Assembly: GCA_032622095.1 (NCBI GenBank)
Contig: CP136068.1
Location: 137,895,989-137,959,988, forward strand
From: Siphonodentalium dalli
Lineage: Eukaryota; Mollusca; Scaphopoda; Gadilida; Siphonodentaliidae
Direction: 5' to 3'
DNA length: 64,000 nt
In this document: piece by piece, positions 1-12,369 of the stretch
Layout: each line of letters opens with the position of its first letter
Position numbering within the stretch: position 1 is the stretch's first letter
Notes under the pieces: generated by a model
Told to the model about the DNA's origin: nothing
What the model saw: the letters and a program-made list of their open reading frames with translations, nothing else
Database searches by the model: none
Program-made: the position numbers and the translations under genes

Positions 1-45
1 CTTAGGAAATGTTCCGATAATAAGTCAACGAACAACCTTCCGCAC
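1..45. repeat. Fragment of TTAA-type MITE family K
   Basis: The first bases (GGAAATGTTCCGATAATAAG and a following run) resemble the middle of the family K elements at 38163 and 49039, which carry a similar run ending in AAACATTTCCC. The fragment is cut by the window edge, so its ends cannot be judged. Confidence 0.35.
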
Positions 46-411
46 TTCCTAAAAATGTCAAATATAATTGATCTATATATATTTATAACCGGTAGAACGA
101 ACATTGACAACAAACATCTTCACTGAACATAAGTACAGACAAACGATTACTAAAATCGTATTAAACAAATTATACGGCCATTGATTGGTTGATATGTGGT
201 GTCGCTTTATTTTACTGGGTGCACCCATTGTTCCCTTAAGTTGCCTAACATGGCCGCGAGTCAGCGACACCCTTGTGTTTGCCACCCACATCAATACTCG
301 GATGTCGTCTCCTACCCGTTCCATTGATCTCGTGATCGCTGATGCAGCTGCATCAATGAAACCGATCGTTTCACAGATACACATCTAGATTGATTTATTG
401 GAACATTGTTA
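46..411. other. Unassigned AT-rich sequence
   Basis: No gene, RNA or repeat structure was recognised here. Short overlapping reading frames on both strands have no family resemblance. Confidence 0.5.
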
Positions 412-1185
412 TCAACCCATATCATGCTGCATCGGCCATATACATATACACATCAGTAACAATGATGTTAACCTGTTAACCCTCTGTCGGCCATATACAT
501 ATACATGTCAGTAATAATGATGTTAACCTGTTTGTTGACCCATATCATGCTGCATCAGACATATACATATAAACTTCAGTAACAATGATATTAAACTGAT
601 AACCTGTTAACCCTCTGTCGGCCATATACATATACACATCAGTATCCTGTTAACCCTCTGTCGGCCATATACATGTACACATCAGTAACCTGTTAACCCT
701 CTGTCGGCCATATACATATACACATCAGTAACCTGTTAACCCTCTGTCGGCCATATACATATACACGTCAGTAATAATGATGTTAACCTGTTAGGTTGTT
801 AACCCTCTGTCGGCCATATACATATACACATCAGTAACCTGTTAACCCTCTGTCGGCCATATACATATACACGTCAGTAATAATGATGTTAACCTGTTAG
901 GTTGTTAACCCTCTGTCGGCCATATACATATACACATCAGTAACCTGTTAACCCTCTGTTGGCTATATACATATACACATACACGTCAGTAATAATGATG
1001 TTAACCTGTTAGGTTGTTAACCCTCTGTCGGCCATATGCATATACACGTCAGTAATAATGATGTTAACCTGTTAGGTTGTTAACCCTCTGTCGGCCATAT
1101 ACATGTACACGTCAGTAATAATGATGTTAACCTGTTAAGTAGTTAACGGTCTCTGTCGTCCATATACATATCACATCATTAATAT
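412..1185. repeat. Minisatellite, mixed 43-bp and ~63-bp units
   Basis: Repeats of a unit built from GTTAACCCTCTGTCGGCC, CATATACATATACAC and a CAGTAA block. Successive CTCTGTCGG starts at about 613, 656, 699 and 742 are 43 bp apart. Later units gain a 20-bp insert carrying TAATGATGTTAACC and are about 63 bp, so two unit lengths alternate (a higher-order pattern). No open frame is maintained. Confidence 0.9.
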
Positions 1186-1234
1186 ACATTAGGTTAAACA
1201 AATATTTCTTTACTAATACTCAATGATGAGTAGA

Positions 1235-2155
1235 AGCCTGCAAATAGTGTGGCTACCCCCTCCCACCACCTCCTCCATTACTGCAAATAGTGTGGCTACC
1301 CCCTCCCACCACCTCCTCCATTACTGCAAATAGTGTGGCTACCCCCTCCCACCACCTCCTCCATTGCTGCAAATAGTGTGGCTATTCCCCTCCCACCGCC
1401 TCCTTCAATGCTGCAAATAGTGTGGCTAGTCCCCTCCCACCACCTCCTTCAATGCTGCAAATAGTGTGACTAGTACCCTCCCACCCCACCTCCTCCTTCA
1501 TTGCTGCAAATAGTGTGACTAGTTCCCTCCCACCCCACCTCCTTCATTGCTGAAAATAGTGTGGCTAGTCCCCTCCCACCTCCTCCTTCAATGCTGCAAA
1601 TAGTGTGGCTAGTCCCCTCCCACCCCACCTCCTTCAATGCTGCAAATAGTGTGGCTAGTCCCCTCCCACACCACCTCCTCCTTCATTGCTGCAAATAGTG
1701 TGGCTAGTCCCCTCCCAACACCTCCTTCAATGCTGCAAATAGTGTGGCTATTCCCCTCCCACCACCTCCTTCAATGCTGCAAATAGTGTGGCTAGTCCCC
1801 TCCCACCTCCTCCTTCAATGCTGCAAATAGTGTGACTAGTCCCCTCCCACCCCACCTCCTCCTTCATTGCTGCAAATAGTGTGGCTAGTCCCCTCCCACC
1901 ACCTCCTCCATTGCTGCAAATAGTGTGGCTAGTCCCCTCCCACCCCACCTCCTCCTTCATTGCTGCAAATAGTGTGGCTATTCCCCTCCCACCTCCTTCA
2001 ATGCTGCAAATAGTGTGGCTAGTCCCCTCCCACCCCACCTCCTCCTTCATTGCTGTAAATAGTGTGGCTAGTCCCCTCCAACCCCACCTCCTCCTTCATT
2101 GCTGCAAATAGTGTGGCTATTCCCCTCCCACCCCACCTCCTCCTTCATTGTTGGA
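1235..2155. repeat. Minisatellite of ~45-50-bp CT-rich units
   Basis: About 19 units, each containing GCAAATAGTGTGGCTA followed by a C-rich CCCCTCCCACC block and TCCTTCATTGCT. Unit length drifts by a few bases through extra CCA or CTC steps. The strand is strongly C/T biased. Reading frames that run through it (1748-2050 minus, 1881-2111 plus) are simply the repeat translated and are not genes. Confidence 0.9.
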
Positions 2156-2240
2156 AATATTCCAGTTGATGGCAGTTTCAGTCTAAAATTTTCTCCCCGT
2201 TTCTAGCTGCGCTTGTGTCAGGAATGCAGCTTTCTGACTG

Positions 2241-2764
2241 TTAAAGATACAGGCGGCGTTGGCGGTGGGTATGCTGTTAAAATATTCACCTTTGTCAAAA
2301 ACCGCCATAAACAGAAAGAAAAGTAAAATATAGACAGGCTTTGGTCTTATACCAATCAGAAATATGGCATAAACAGTATGTTATTGTCAAATGTTTTTCC
2401 TTTGTTATGTGAAAAAAAGCAAAAAACGTTACAGAACCTGGCTTTTGTTTAGATCCGGATATGGTAAACATAAATAGCGTTTTTGTTACTGTTTTCCTGA
2501 TATAGAAATAATAAAAAGCATTTATATCATTTGTGTGTGATTAACCAATAGAATTGCTCTGTGATGTAAACAGAAGCACAATTTCTGTAACACGAGCAGA
2601 CTCTTGTTTACATACATCATCGTACGTCTTGACGACAATATACTATTTACATGCTGATTATGTTTGGCATATGAAAAAACTATATATATTTTAATATTCC
2701 TTCTGTTGATGGCGATTTGAACAAATATGAATATTTCTGCAATGAACGCCGCCCGTGCCTTCAA
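2241..2764. mobile_element. TTAA-type MITE, family F copy 1
   Basis: Starts with TTAA then AGATACAGGCGGCGTTGG and ends in AACGCCGCCCGTGCCT followed by TCAA, so the ends are inverted repeats. A second copy at 45974-46495 is similar over its whole length and keeps TTAA at both ends. No coding capacity is seen. The TTAA flanks point to piggyBac-like or Kolobok-like mobilisation. Confidence 0.75.
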
Positions 2765-3339
2765 ATCATTTGACCAACAATGCAGATATGATGACCGCCA
2801 CCCCCAAACATCCCTTTTCACCACATCCCTGACAGTCTGACATCTGTTAATGTCCATGGCAGGTTATTTGAAGGCATCTATAAAGTCTTCCCTCAGTATA
2901 TCTCCATCATCATGTCAACAACCCTTGTGGATCTCGGCAGTGAAATTTCCATGAAATAGTAATTATAGGGAGCGTGTTAATTGAATCAAGGGACATTGAA
3001 GGCGCTTAAGTCGGCACAGATTGCCTCTCTAATCAATAATCAATCAGACGAAGAACCCTGGTCTGAATTCCCAAAACACTATAAACATAGCTTATTTGCA
3101 CATATGTTAGTGTACCATTGGGGCCCCCCCAAATCCATTCATTCCATACATATATGTTGAACCGGTAAATCCCTAATTATCTTCTTCATCCCTGTTTCAT
3201 GAAAAAATAATTGCACGTTGTTGGCTACTAGGATATAGACATCTTTAATAGTGGAGTTTTATACCAGTCTATAGCTAAATCATCAGAATGTTGGAAACAT
3301 TTCCATATGTAACTCGTTAAATCGGTCACTCATGAGCCA
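2765..3339. other. Unassigned sequence upstream of the PHLDB exon
   Basis: No exon of the PHLDB-like gene was recognised here. By position it is the 3' part of the intron before the last exon. A run of seven C lies at about 3124. Confidence 0.4.
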
Positions 3340-3790
3340 TTACAGGGACCAGCCTAGAGGGCGACTTGGGAGACATCTTCTTCCTAAAATGTGCCACTTC
3401 TCTATGTTTATCATGGGTGACTTCTGACTTATATACCAGTATGCATATTTCAAAACGGCTTATTTGAAGTGTATTCCATTCATCGGAAAGCTCTCCGGGA
3501 GACTAAATCATGAAAAGTTACCCATAATTCTGCTGTGGTTAAGGAGTTGATTAATTAGGGCATTACTGTATATGACAGAACTCACTTCTCCCTGGGATAA
3601 AAAATAGGGAGAAGGGGCACATTTTAGGGAGAAGATGTCTCCCAAGTCGCCCTCTTGACTGGCCCATGTCTCCCAAATCACCCATTTGACTGCTCCCGGT
3701 CTCCCAAATCGCCCCCTTGACTGGTCCCCATCTCCCAAATCGCCCCCTTGACTGGTCCCCGTCTCCCAAATCGCCCTCTTGACTGGTCCC
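3340..3790. repeat. Foldback repeat with 31-bp tandem units
   Basis: The left side carries GGGCGACTTGGGAGACATC, and the same motif returns in inverted orientation at about 3625-3650. It is followed by five units of about 31 bp containing CTTGACTGGTCCCC and GTCTCCCAAATCGCCC. The core GCGACTTGGGAGAC is the one that makes up the 56-bp array at 32.3-36.1 kb. A truncated C-family hairpin sits inside at 3476-3568. The unit ends about 75 bp before the PHLDB exon. Confidence 0.75.
3476..3568. mobile_element. C-family palindromic MITE, right half only
   Basis: Matches the right arm of the C-family hairpins (GTTACCCATAATTCTGCTG ... GGGCATTACTG, followed by TA). The left arm is nearly all missing, so it is a truncated copy. 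Confidence 0.65.
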
Positions 3791-3825
3791 CGAACAACGC
3801 GTGTGCAGTAAAAATGTTGATATAA

Positions 3826-4311
<486 letters not shown>

Positions 4312-4322
4312 CATGAATCGAC

Positions 4323-4547
4323 TTAACCCTTTCTTGACGGGAGCTGCGTTTATATGCGAGTCACCCATAGGGAACCTCGCATATATAATATAGTGCACTG
4401 GCTTACAAGATCCAGGTAAACATTGCTAGCCCAATGTATTCTCTTATATATTCGATGCTCCCTATGGGAGACTCACATATGTAAGAGAATGCATTGACAC
4501 AGGGTTTTTTGCAAAATTTCAGGAAGCTCCAGTCATTGAAGGGTTAA
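4323..4547. mobile_element. TTAA-type MITE, family A2 copy 1
   Basis: TTAA + CCCTTTCTTGACGGGAGC at the left and TCATTGAAGGG + TTAA at the right. Inside are two imperfect palindromes related to the GCATATATAAGAGAATGCA module, each centred on CCCATAGGG or CCCTATGGG. It lies directly after the PHLDB stop codon. Confidence 0.8.
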
Positions 4548-4596
4548 ACGTGAGGATCCGCTGAAAAATTACTGGTGCAACAAATTCTGTTCTATG

Positions 4597-4812
4597 CAAG
4601 CCTTGAAATAGTGTCTGTCATTTGCAGAATGAGGTTCCCAGAGGGTGAATTTAGTGATGCTACCCCGCATAGCAGGCTAGCATCACCAAAGCAGAATGAG
4701 GTCCCCAGAGGGTGAATTTGGTGATGCTAGCCTGCTATGCGGGGTAGCATCACTAAATTCACCCTCTGGGGACCTCATTCTGCAAATGACAGACACGCTA
4801 TTTCAAGGCTTG
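4597..4812. mobile_element. B-family foldback element, copy 1
   Basis: The ends are CAAGCCTTGAAATAGTGTC and its inverse. An exact 8-bp target duplication, GTTCTATG, flanks it at 4589-4596 and 4813-4820. The body is a double hairpin of GCAGAATGAGGT, CCCAGAGGGTGAATTT and GTGATGCTA blocks. No coding capacity. Confidence 0.85.
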
Positions 4813-5472
4813 GTTCTATGCGAGGCCCCACGAACTATCAGGTCTGGCATGTCCTGATTTCGACTGTTATAGCTTTATTCAACTGTTATAGTTGAAATTT
4901 ACAGTGTCATATCCATGTAGTCTCCATTTTGTCGGAAATTTGGCAGGCTCTAAGATTATATACATGTTGTGCGAGGCAATTTTAGTTTAGCGATTTGAAT
5001 TTGAGAAAGTACGACTTTCTGAATTTTACTAACTGTTAGCTACAAATGTTGGTTCATAACCACGTTTAGATCAACTTAATTATCAGACTATACATCACTG
5101 TGAATTTTTTTGTATAAAGTTTTTCACTTGCAACTGATTTCATTAGATTTCAGTACAAAAGTGTTTTGATGATTTGCTGGATAACACTTTTTTTTTTCAA
5201 TTATTTCTTAGATATCCGACTATGGTTGTTCCTTGTACGTCTCTTTTATGTGCCTCTTAACAATTGAACAGCACAATAATGTCCATATTAAACTGTATAT
5301 AAACAGTTGAATTTTATCTATAATAGTTGAATTCATCATGTGCCAGAACTGATTATAGACGAACTTCTTTGGAACAGAAGATGGAGATATTCTACATCAA
5401 GGCGACATACCTTGTAAGTTTGCACATTGCAGACATCATCAATCCTGCCTCATACAATGGGAAAGGATTAGA
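4813..5472. other. Unassigned intergenic sequence
   Basis: AT-rich sequence downstream of PHLDB; no exon, RNA gene or clear repeat was recognised. It may include remaining PHLDB 3' UTR, but no strong polyadenylation signal was pinned down. Confidence 0.4.
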
Positions 5473-5679
5473 GTAATGCCCTAAATAATCTATTAGCCAC
5501 AGCAAAATTATGGGTAACATTTCAGGATTTAGTCGGAAATATGGCTTGTCGCCATTCATCAGAAAGCTCTCAGTGAGATCTTTCCGATGAATGGCAACAA
5601 ACCATATTTCCAACTAAATCCTGAAAAGTTACCCTTAATTCTGCTATGGTTAAGGAGTCGATTATTTAGGGCATTACTG
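5473..5679. mobile_element. C-family palindromic MITE (TA type), copy 2
   Basis: A nearly perfect ~207-bp hairpin: GTAATGCCCTAAATAATC at the left and GATTATTTAGGGCATTACT at the right, with the centre near 5575. The arms share GTTACCCATAATTCTGCTG in inverted form. Better copies of the family start with CAGTAATGCCC next to TA. Confidence 0.85.
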
Positions 5680-5870
5680 TGCATCTCAACTGGACTCAAG
5701 TTCTCCCAAGGTTGTCACAGTCTTTACAGATCGTTTGTGGATAGCGAAATAGACTGTGGTTTTAAAAATGGCAAAATATTTTGTAATTGGCAAAATCAAT
5801 CATTGATTAATTTATTATGAACATCATATTTTTATTATTCAATGCATTTTTGGCAACAATACACACCGAT

Positions 5871-5883
5871 GGGGGGGGGGGGG
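5871..5883 (+). repeat. Poly-G run
   Basis: A run of more than ten G residues within GATGGGG...GTCGATATATC. A length-unstable homopolymer. Confidence 0.8.
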
Positions 5884-5950
5884 TCGATATATCACAATGT
5901 TTTATACAGGAATACACACCATATGGTTCTGTATACAGAAATGATGAACT

Positions 5951-6294
5951 ATATGCGAGTCGACCATAGGTCGCCTCGCATATATAAGAGAATGCATTGG
6001 CTTAACACATTAAAAATTATAAAATTGTTAAAGAATGTAAGAAAAAATGGTAAAAAGTGTTAATGCATTCTGTTAGGCCAATGCATTCTCTTATATATGC
6101 GAGGCGACCTATGGTCGACTCGCATATATAAGAGAATGCATTGGCACAGGGCATAACTGTAACCACCACAATGTGGTCAATGAGCCGGTTCCAATGATAT
6201 CCATATTTGTATGGTTTTATTGAGACAGACCCAAGATAATTTAGGCTGTTGCAGCTTTATTTGGCCGTTTTTGGCCGGTTTGTTGGGTAAATGG
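5951..6294. mobile_element. TTAA-type MITE, family A1 copy 1, left-truncated
   Basis: Carries both ~68-bp palindromic modules (GTCGACCATAGG...GCATATATAAGAGAATGC), the linker rich in AAAAATGG and the right arm ending GGTTTGTTGGGTAAATGG. The outer left TTAACCCTTTACCC end is missing and the right TTAA has mutated. Confidence 0.8.
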
Positions 6295-6573
6295 ATAAGA
6301 TTTACGTCTCTGGCTCTATTATTGAGATTTTTTGTCCACGATGTTGAGTCTTTCCCAACATGACGAAATAAATCGCTTCCGAATATGGAGTGCATCCCTG
6401 GCATAGTAAACATTGTATTTACAAGTAGTTATAAAAAACTAGATGATGCGAAAGAATAATCAGTCATAAATATCATTGACTGATAAAAAATCTCCTAGAT
6501 TGTGATGAGTATAATGAATTATTAAGATGTCGCCTGTATTCTGTATTACATTTGTCATGTTATGCTATGCATA

Positions 6574-6776
6574 CAGTAATGCTCTAATTAATCGACTCCT
6601 TAACCAGAGCAGAATTATGGGTAACTTTTCAGGATTTAGTCGGAAATATGGCTTGTTGCCATTCATCGGAAAGCTCTCGGCGAGAGCTTTCCGATAAATG
6701 GCAACGAGCCATATTTCCGACTAAATCCTGAAAAGTTACCCATAATTCTGCTCTGTCGATTAATTAGAGCATTTAC
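6574..6776. mobile_element. C-family palindromic MITE, copy 3
   Basis: Starts TA + CAGTAATGCTCTAATTAATC and folds on itself at about 6680 (CTCTCGGCGAGAG centre). The right end has drifted to GAGCATTTACTTTA. Confidence 0.85.
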
Positions 6777-7730
6777 TTTAGCAAAAAATTGTCAACATGT
6801 CATTGACCTCCGATTTCGCAATTTAAATATAAGCAGCCATGACGCAGTGTTTGTAATTGTTATCAGCTTTTTTATAGAGATTGGATTCTGTCTTGAAATG
6901 ATCTGTTATGTCACTAACCAATGAAATCGCGCATGGTCTGAGCCAGAACCAATGAAATGGTGGGAAACCGATCAATACGGAAAATAAATCTCATTTACAG
7001 ATCCAGAGACTTAAATCTGATAGGATTTCCGTCGGCATTTCAAAGTGACTGGGTATCAGGCTGTTAACATGCAGTGAGAATTATAAAATCACACCGGGGT
7101 ACACCTCATTAGTCAATATAAATTGATAAAATGATATACCCCATTGATAAAATACCCCCTCACAACAAATTCATGTGATAACATTAGGCCACATAAAGTC
7201 AATTTCTTGTTTCTCAGGTCACGAAACCACAGCGTGTGCAATCTTTTTATTCGTTTTTTATGTCGGAAAAATATTTAATCGGTATGGAATAATTTGTGGT
7301 ACATTTTTATACAATCTTTTATGGAACTGAGACCCGATTCCTGATTCAAATTTCCAAATCATTACTGTAATTGGTAACCTCGTGATGTATTGCATCTGAA
7401 AACTCAATAAAAATGTGTCTGCGATACTTAATTGGTTGATTCTTGACAACGTAAATCACATAGTACTGTCAACTAATTTTTACCGACATCTGATTGGCAA
7501 CTGAAATTAGACCCGAAGCTAGCCGATCCAGAGGTGGAATACTTCATTGGCGCGTGCCCCAGAAATAAAAAAATGTGCTTTTTCAAAACTTTTTGACCTG
7601 ACAAACGGGGGAAATTGACTTTGCATGGCCTAAATCTTTGTGTCTATTTAATGGGGGCGGGGTTTGGTTACTATGAATTTCGATGATTGGCAGGATCGGT
7701 CTATCATCACAGAGCAAATACAAATAAAAA
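6777..7730. other. Unassigned intergenic sequence
   Basis: Nearly 1 kb with no recognised gene or repeat. A short minus-strand frame at 7258-7449 has no family resemblance. Confidence 0.4.
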
Positions 7731-7869
7731 ATTTCAAATTTATTGATTATAATAATGTGATAAGAGCTCTTTCCATCAGAGTATCACATTATTATAATCA
7801 ATAAATTTGAAAAATGATCAAGGAAATATGGGTTGATACAAAAATCGGACTTGGCACTGAAAGGGTTAA
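7731..7869. mobile_element. TTAA-type MITE, A3-like right end
   Basis: A hairpin (TTATTGATTATAATAATGTG and its inverse around AGAGCTCTTTCCATC) is followed by AATCGGACTTGGCACTGAAAGGG + TTAA in the sequence. The same block forms the right end of the longer element at 12953-13874. Confidence 0.7.
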
Positions 7870-8060
7870 TGAATAATTCCATTTAAAATGTTGTCTACCA
7901 ATCTTATTGTGGCTCTTCCGTCTGCTCATTGGTGCTCACTCAATGTCTAGTAAATTGACTGATATATGCTTCGAAACTTAGTACCAAAACAAAACATAGG
8001 AAACACATACTATCAGTCGTACTGGATTGTGCATTGCAGATCAACAACTTCCGTGATTAA

Positions 8061-8273
8061 TTAACCCTTTCATGATGGGAGCTGCGAGTCGCTCATAAGG
8101 AGTCTCGTATATATAAGAGAATGCACTGGCTTACAAGTCAATGTAAATATTGTTAGGCCAATGTATTCTCTTATATATGCGAGGTTCCCTATGGGAGACT
8201 TGCATATATAAGACAATGCATTGGCACAGGGTTTTTGCTAAATTTAAGGAAGCTCAAGTCATGGAAGGGTTAA
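8061..8273. mobile_element. TTAA-type MITE, family A2 copy 2
   Basis: TTAA + CCCTTTCATGATGGGAGC at the left and GTCATGGAAGGG + TTAA at the right. Two internal palindromic modules flank a short linker. Confidence 0.85.
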
Positions 8274-9041
8274 ACATGTGTTCTCTTTCCAACTGCTGTA
8301 ACCCAGTGATGTCACTTTATTTGATGCATGACTACATTATATTTGTTACTTTCCATAAATTCATTCTGTTGACGACGGAACTGTTGATCTTAAGATCACT
8401 GCATTTCATGTCAAAGTCACATTGAATAATTCACTGTATGAAAGATAATACCTTTTGAACGAAGGCCAAATAAAAAAATATTATTTGAGTGTCAGACACC
8501 GCCGCATTGAAATAAATGGCCCGCATTGGACGTTTTATTTTGATTTTTGATATTATTACCAAAAAAGTATTAAAAAAAAGAGTAAATTTTTTTTTCCAAA
8601 ATTATTTAGGTATGTTTTTACCAACATGTCCATACGTATTGAGCATTAATTGCAAAATGCATGAACTCTTAATTATTATTGTCTATTACTAGACAAGGGA
8701 ATCTATCATAATCCATGCTTACAATGTGCATAAAAAATAAAAAGTAAAGTCCTCCCTACATCATTGATTCAGAAAAAAAATTGTCCAAGACTCAAATAAA
8801 TAAAACAAAAATTTTGGCCTAAGGTGAAAATTTGTTATATCAGTGTCCCGGGAAACAGACCCAAGGTTTGCATTAACTGAGTACTCCAGCTAATTGTGAT
8901 TTAGCTTTATTTGTGGTAAATATAATTTTTTGAAAAATTTGCTGAGAGTATTTACACGGCTGTATTCTAGACTATTTGCAATGTGTACTTTTAGAAATGA
9001 AGCGGAGAATTACAGAGTTGAACCATTCATATCAATGGTTT
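8274..9041. other. Unassigned intergenic sequence
   Basis: AT-rich with homopolymer A and T tracts near 8560-8600 and 8780. No gene or clear repeat was recognised. Confidence 0.4.
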
Positions 9042-9460
9042 CAAGCCTGCAAATAATGTCTGACATTTGCAGAATGAGGTCCTCTGAGGGTGAATTTAGT
9101 ATCCTGCGCTGCTAGCTAGAATCACCGAATTCACCCCTGGGAACCTCATTCTCTTTTGGCCTCAAATTATATGGGAGACTTAGGATCAGATTGAAGTGCC
9201 TCAGCTGAAGTTGGTGATGTTCACCCATCAGTCACCTCGATTATGCATTTTATCTTCTGCAAATTAGGGAATATACAAATTGGACAACAGGGAAACTGTA
9301 ACTAATTTGAGACTATACTTTACTAAAGATGAAGTCTAAGCAGAATTAGGTCCCAAAGGGTGAATTTAGTGATACTAACCCACTTTGCGGGGTAGCATCA
9401 CTAAATTCACCCTCTTGGGACCTCATTCTGCAAATGTCAGACACACTATTTACAGACTTG
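9042..9460. mobile_element. B-family foldback element, copy 2
   Basis: CAAGCCTGCAAATAATGTC at the left and ACTATTTACAGACTTG at the right. The flanks AATGGTTT and AATGGATT look like an 8-bp duplication with one mismatch. It has a longer central spacer than copy 1. Confidence 0.75.
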
Positions 9461-9495
9461 AATGGATTGCAAAGCTAAAAAACGAACATTACTTT

Positions 9496-9719
9496 AATAA
9501 TGCCCTAAATAATCGACTCCTCAATCACAGCAGAATTATGGGTAACTTTTCAGGATTTTGTCAGAAATATGGCTTATTACCATTCATCGGAAAGCTCTCA
9601 CTGAGAGCTTTCCGATGAATGGCAACATTTGCCGCAACAAGCCATATTTACAATTAAATCCTGAAAAGTTACCCATAATTCTGCTGTGGTTGAGGAGTCG
9701 ATTATTTAGGGCATTACTG
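9496..9719. mobile_element. C-family palindromic MITE, copy 4
   Basis: A hairpin of about 220 bp centred at about 9600, with AATGCCCTAAATAATCGAC and its inverse. The right end GGGCATTACTG is followed by TA. Confidence 0.85.
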
Positions 9720-10248
9720 TACCAAAGCATAGCCAAATAGTGATTTGCACAGAACAAAACAAATATTACTACAGCAGTAAAGCCAAATGGACCTTTATAC
9801 AGGACGAGGTAATACAATACAATACCACAATTTGTCATATATGCTTATTACAGACGAGACACAAGCTAATTGTTTTAGCTCCTTTCATCAGTCGCTAAAC
9901 CAGTTGTGCTGTGACATTACCACGGGGCTCAGACACCCAGCAGAGGCATGACAATTGGCACCCTGTCCCATCCATTTCTACCGATCAATATGTTTTAGCC
10001 TAAGGTTCTGTTTGGCATCCAGCTAACAGTCTCCCAACTTCTCAGACCTTAACCCTTCGACAACTTAATTAGATTTGTTTTTAGATTAAACATATTTTGT
10101 TGAAATATAATTAATTATATCACAAAGGGATTGGAGCACAAGTGGTGGCACTTAGTTATTGCTCCTCTCTTAACTTATGGATTCTGCATTCAGTTCCGAA
10201 CGTATACCTCGGAATGATTTATTCTTCATCTGGGGGGGATGTTCAGAC
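9720..10248. other. Unassigned intergenic sequence
   Basis: No recognised feature. The sequence next to the B-family copy at 10249 includes a run of seven G. Confidence 0.4.
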
Positions 10249-10400
10249 CAAGCCTTGAAATAGTTTGTCTGTCATTTGCAGAATGAGGTTCCCAGATGGT
10301 GAATTTGGTGATGCTAGCCCGCTATGCGGGGTAGCATCACTAAATTCACCCTCTGGGGGACCTCATTCTGCAAATGACAGACACACTATTTCAAGGCTTG
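10249..10400. mobile_element. B-family foldback element, copy 3 (short form)
   Basis: CAAGCCTTGAAATAG at the left and its inverse at the right, around a single hairpin. The flank GGGGGATGTTCAGAC at 10234-10248 is repeated exactly at 10401-10415, i.e. 15 bp rather than the 8 bp of other copies. Confidence 0.8.
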
Positions 10401-10451
10401 GGGGGATGTTCAGACTCTTAGTAGAAGTAGAGACATGGCAATATGCAGGCA

Positions 10452-10719
10452 TTAAAACTTTCCTGTCTGGAGCTGTGTTGGCGCAGCATTAAAGACTCTT
10501 TGCATGCTCTTATATATGTGAGTCTCCCAGTCTAGGGAGCCTCGTATATATATTTATGAAAGAGAATATATGGGCTTACAAGGTCAAGGTAAATATTGTT
10601 AAGCCAATGTATTCTCTTATATATGCGAGGCTCCCTATGGGAGACTTGCATATATAAGAGAATCCATTGGCACAGGGTTTTTGCCAAATTTCTGGAAGCT
10701 CCAGCCATGAAAGGTTTAA
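10452..10719. mobile_element. TTAA-type MITE, family A2 copy 3, decayed ends
   Basis: The ends have drifted to TTAAAACTTTCCTGTCTGG and CCATGAAAGGTTTAA. It contains the two palindromic modules with CCCTATGGG-type centres, one of them disturbed. Confidence 0.75.
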
Positions 10720-11104
10720 TAATGAATGAACCAGTGTTTGTAATTTTTAATAGTTGGCGAGTCACACTTTGGAAACAAATGGATATCATTGCGCTAAGCT
10801 CTTACGTCACTGTGTGTGCTGATAATACACATGTTTTACTAAAAAAATATGAGGCTGGGTTTAGGGGCTCTTTATGTGATATATAAAAGTATAGAAAGTG
10901 TTAATTAAATTTCCTATCATGCTCATCACATATGAGATTGTTTTAGCTCTATTGTTGTGAAAAAAAGGACCCATTATACAGCATTACAAATTTATTTTCA
11001 TTACTCGAGAAAAAGTAATGCATTATTTATTACATATTACATTGCCCCATCCCTGACCAGTCCTTATACAGACCTCACATTTGTGTAAATCCAATTTCCT
11101 ATAC

Positions 11105-11370
11105 TTAACCCTTTCACCAAGGGAGCTGCGCTTGTGCTGCATTAAAGATCCCCTGCCAGTGCATTATCTTATATATGCGAGTTTCCCCATAGGGAACCTC
11201 ATTTATATAAGATCACTTATCACTTATATAAGGTCAATGTAAATATTATTAGGCCAATGTAGTCTCTTATATATGTGAGGATCCCCATGGGAGACTCGCG
11301 CATAAAAGATAATGCATTGGCACATGGTTTTTCACAAAATTTCAGGAAGCTCCGGTCATGGAAGGGTTAA
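11105..11370. mobile_element. TTAA-type MITE, family A2 copy 4
   Basis: TTAA + CCCTTTCACCAAGGGAGC at the left and GGTCATGGAAGGG + TTAA at the right. The internal modules are partly diverged. Confidence 0.8.
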
Positions 11371-11474
11371 CTGCCTGAGAACCCTGGTGTTTTTATGACC
11401 TTAGCCAATCATGTTTCTTTCTGCTGTTTTAAGACGGACATCCATCATTAAATGAGAAATATAAATCACTTCTG

Positions 11475-11864
11475 TTAACCCTTTACCCAACAGAAGGGCC
11501 CTGTGCCAATGCATTCTCTTATATATGCGAGTCGACCATAGGTCGCCTCGCATATATAAGAGAATGCATTTGCTTAACACATTAAAAATTATAAAATTGT
11601 TAAAGAATGTAAGAAAAAATGGTAAAAAGTGTTAAAAAAATATGTTTTTTAGGCCAATGCATTCTCTTATATATGCGAGGCGACCTATGGTCGACTCGCA
11701 TATATAAGAGAATGCATTGGCACAGGGCATAACTGTAACCATCACAATGTGGTCAATGAACCGGTTCCAATGATATCCATATTTGTATGGTGTTATTGAA
11801 GCAGACCGAAGATATTTTAGGCTGTTGAAGCTTTATTTGGCCGGTTTGTTGGGTAAAGGGTTAA
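11475..11864. mobile_element. TTAA-type MITE, family A1 copy 2 (full length)
   Basis: TTAA + CCCTTTACCCAACAGAAGGG at the left and GGTTTGTTGGGTAAAGGG + TTAA at the right. Two ~68-bp palindromic modules flank an A-rich linker; a non-palindromic arm (GGTTCCAATGATATCCATA) lies on the right. Non-coding. Confidence 0.9.
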
Positions 11865-12125
11865 AGACATTGCAGTGAATTCATATGAAATTTCAGTTAA
11901 GTTGTCATGACCAAAAACACTTGGCGGAAGCAAGGAGACATATTTTCATGATTTGTTTATGGAATTTATATTAGTTCTTGTCATATTTCATCATGTTATA
12001 TACCTATTCATGAATCGTTTATTATACATATGTAATATATGTATGAAATATATATACAGATGTGTACAGCTTTATTAATATAAATGAAATAATCAAATTT
12101 TCGCACACATTCGTTATGTTATCTT

Positions 12126-12369
12126 TTAACCCTTTGAGTGCCAGGGGCCGATCTCATCGGCCCTAAACCTACAAAAAAGTCTGTTAAAGAATATAAGAAT
12201 AAATTATTAAAATTGTAAAAAATTGTAAAAAAAAAAAAAAAAAATGTTAGGCCAATGCATTCTCTTATATATGCAAGGCGACCTATCGTCAACTCGCATA
12301 TATAAGAGAATGCATTGGCACAGGGTATATGGGTTGATACAAAAATTGACCTGGCACTCAAAGGGTCAA
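12126..12369. mobile_element. TTAA-type MITE, family A3 copy 1 (half)
   Basis: TTAA + CCCTTTGAGTGCCAGGGG at the left and GACCTGGCACTCAAAGGG at the right, so a different terminal inverted repeat from A1 and A2, yet it contains the same GCATATATAAGAGAATGCA palindrome module, here only one copy. Confidence 0.8.

Noticed and set aside
1748-2111. Proline-rich and glycine-rich repeat proteins on both strands
   Set aside because: They are translations of the CT-rich minisatellite with no start context, splice support or family match.
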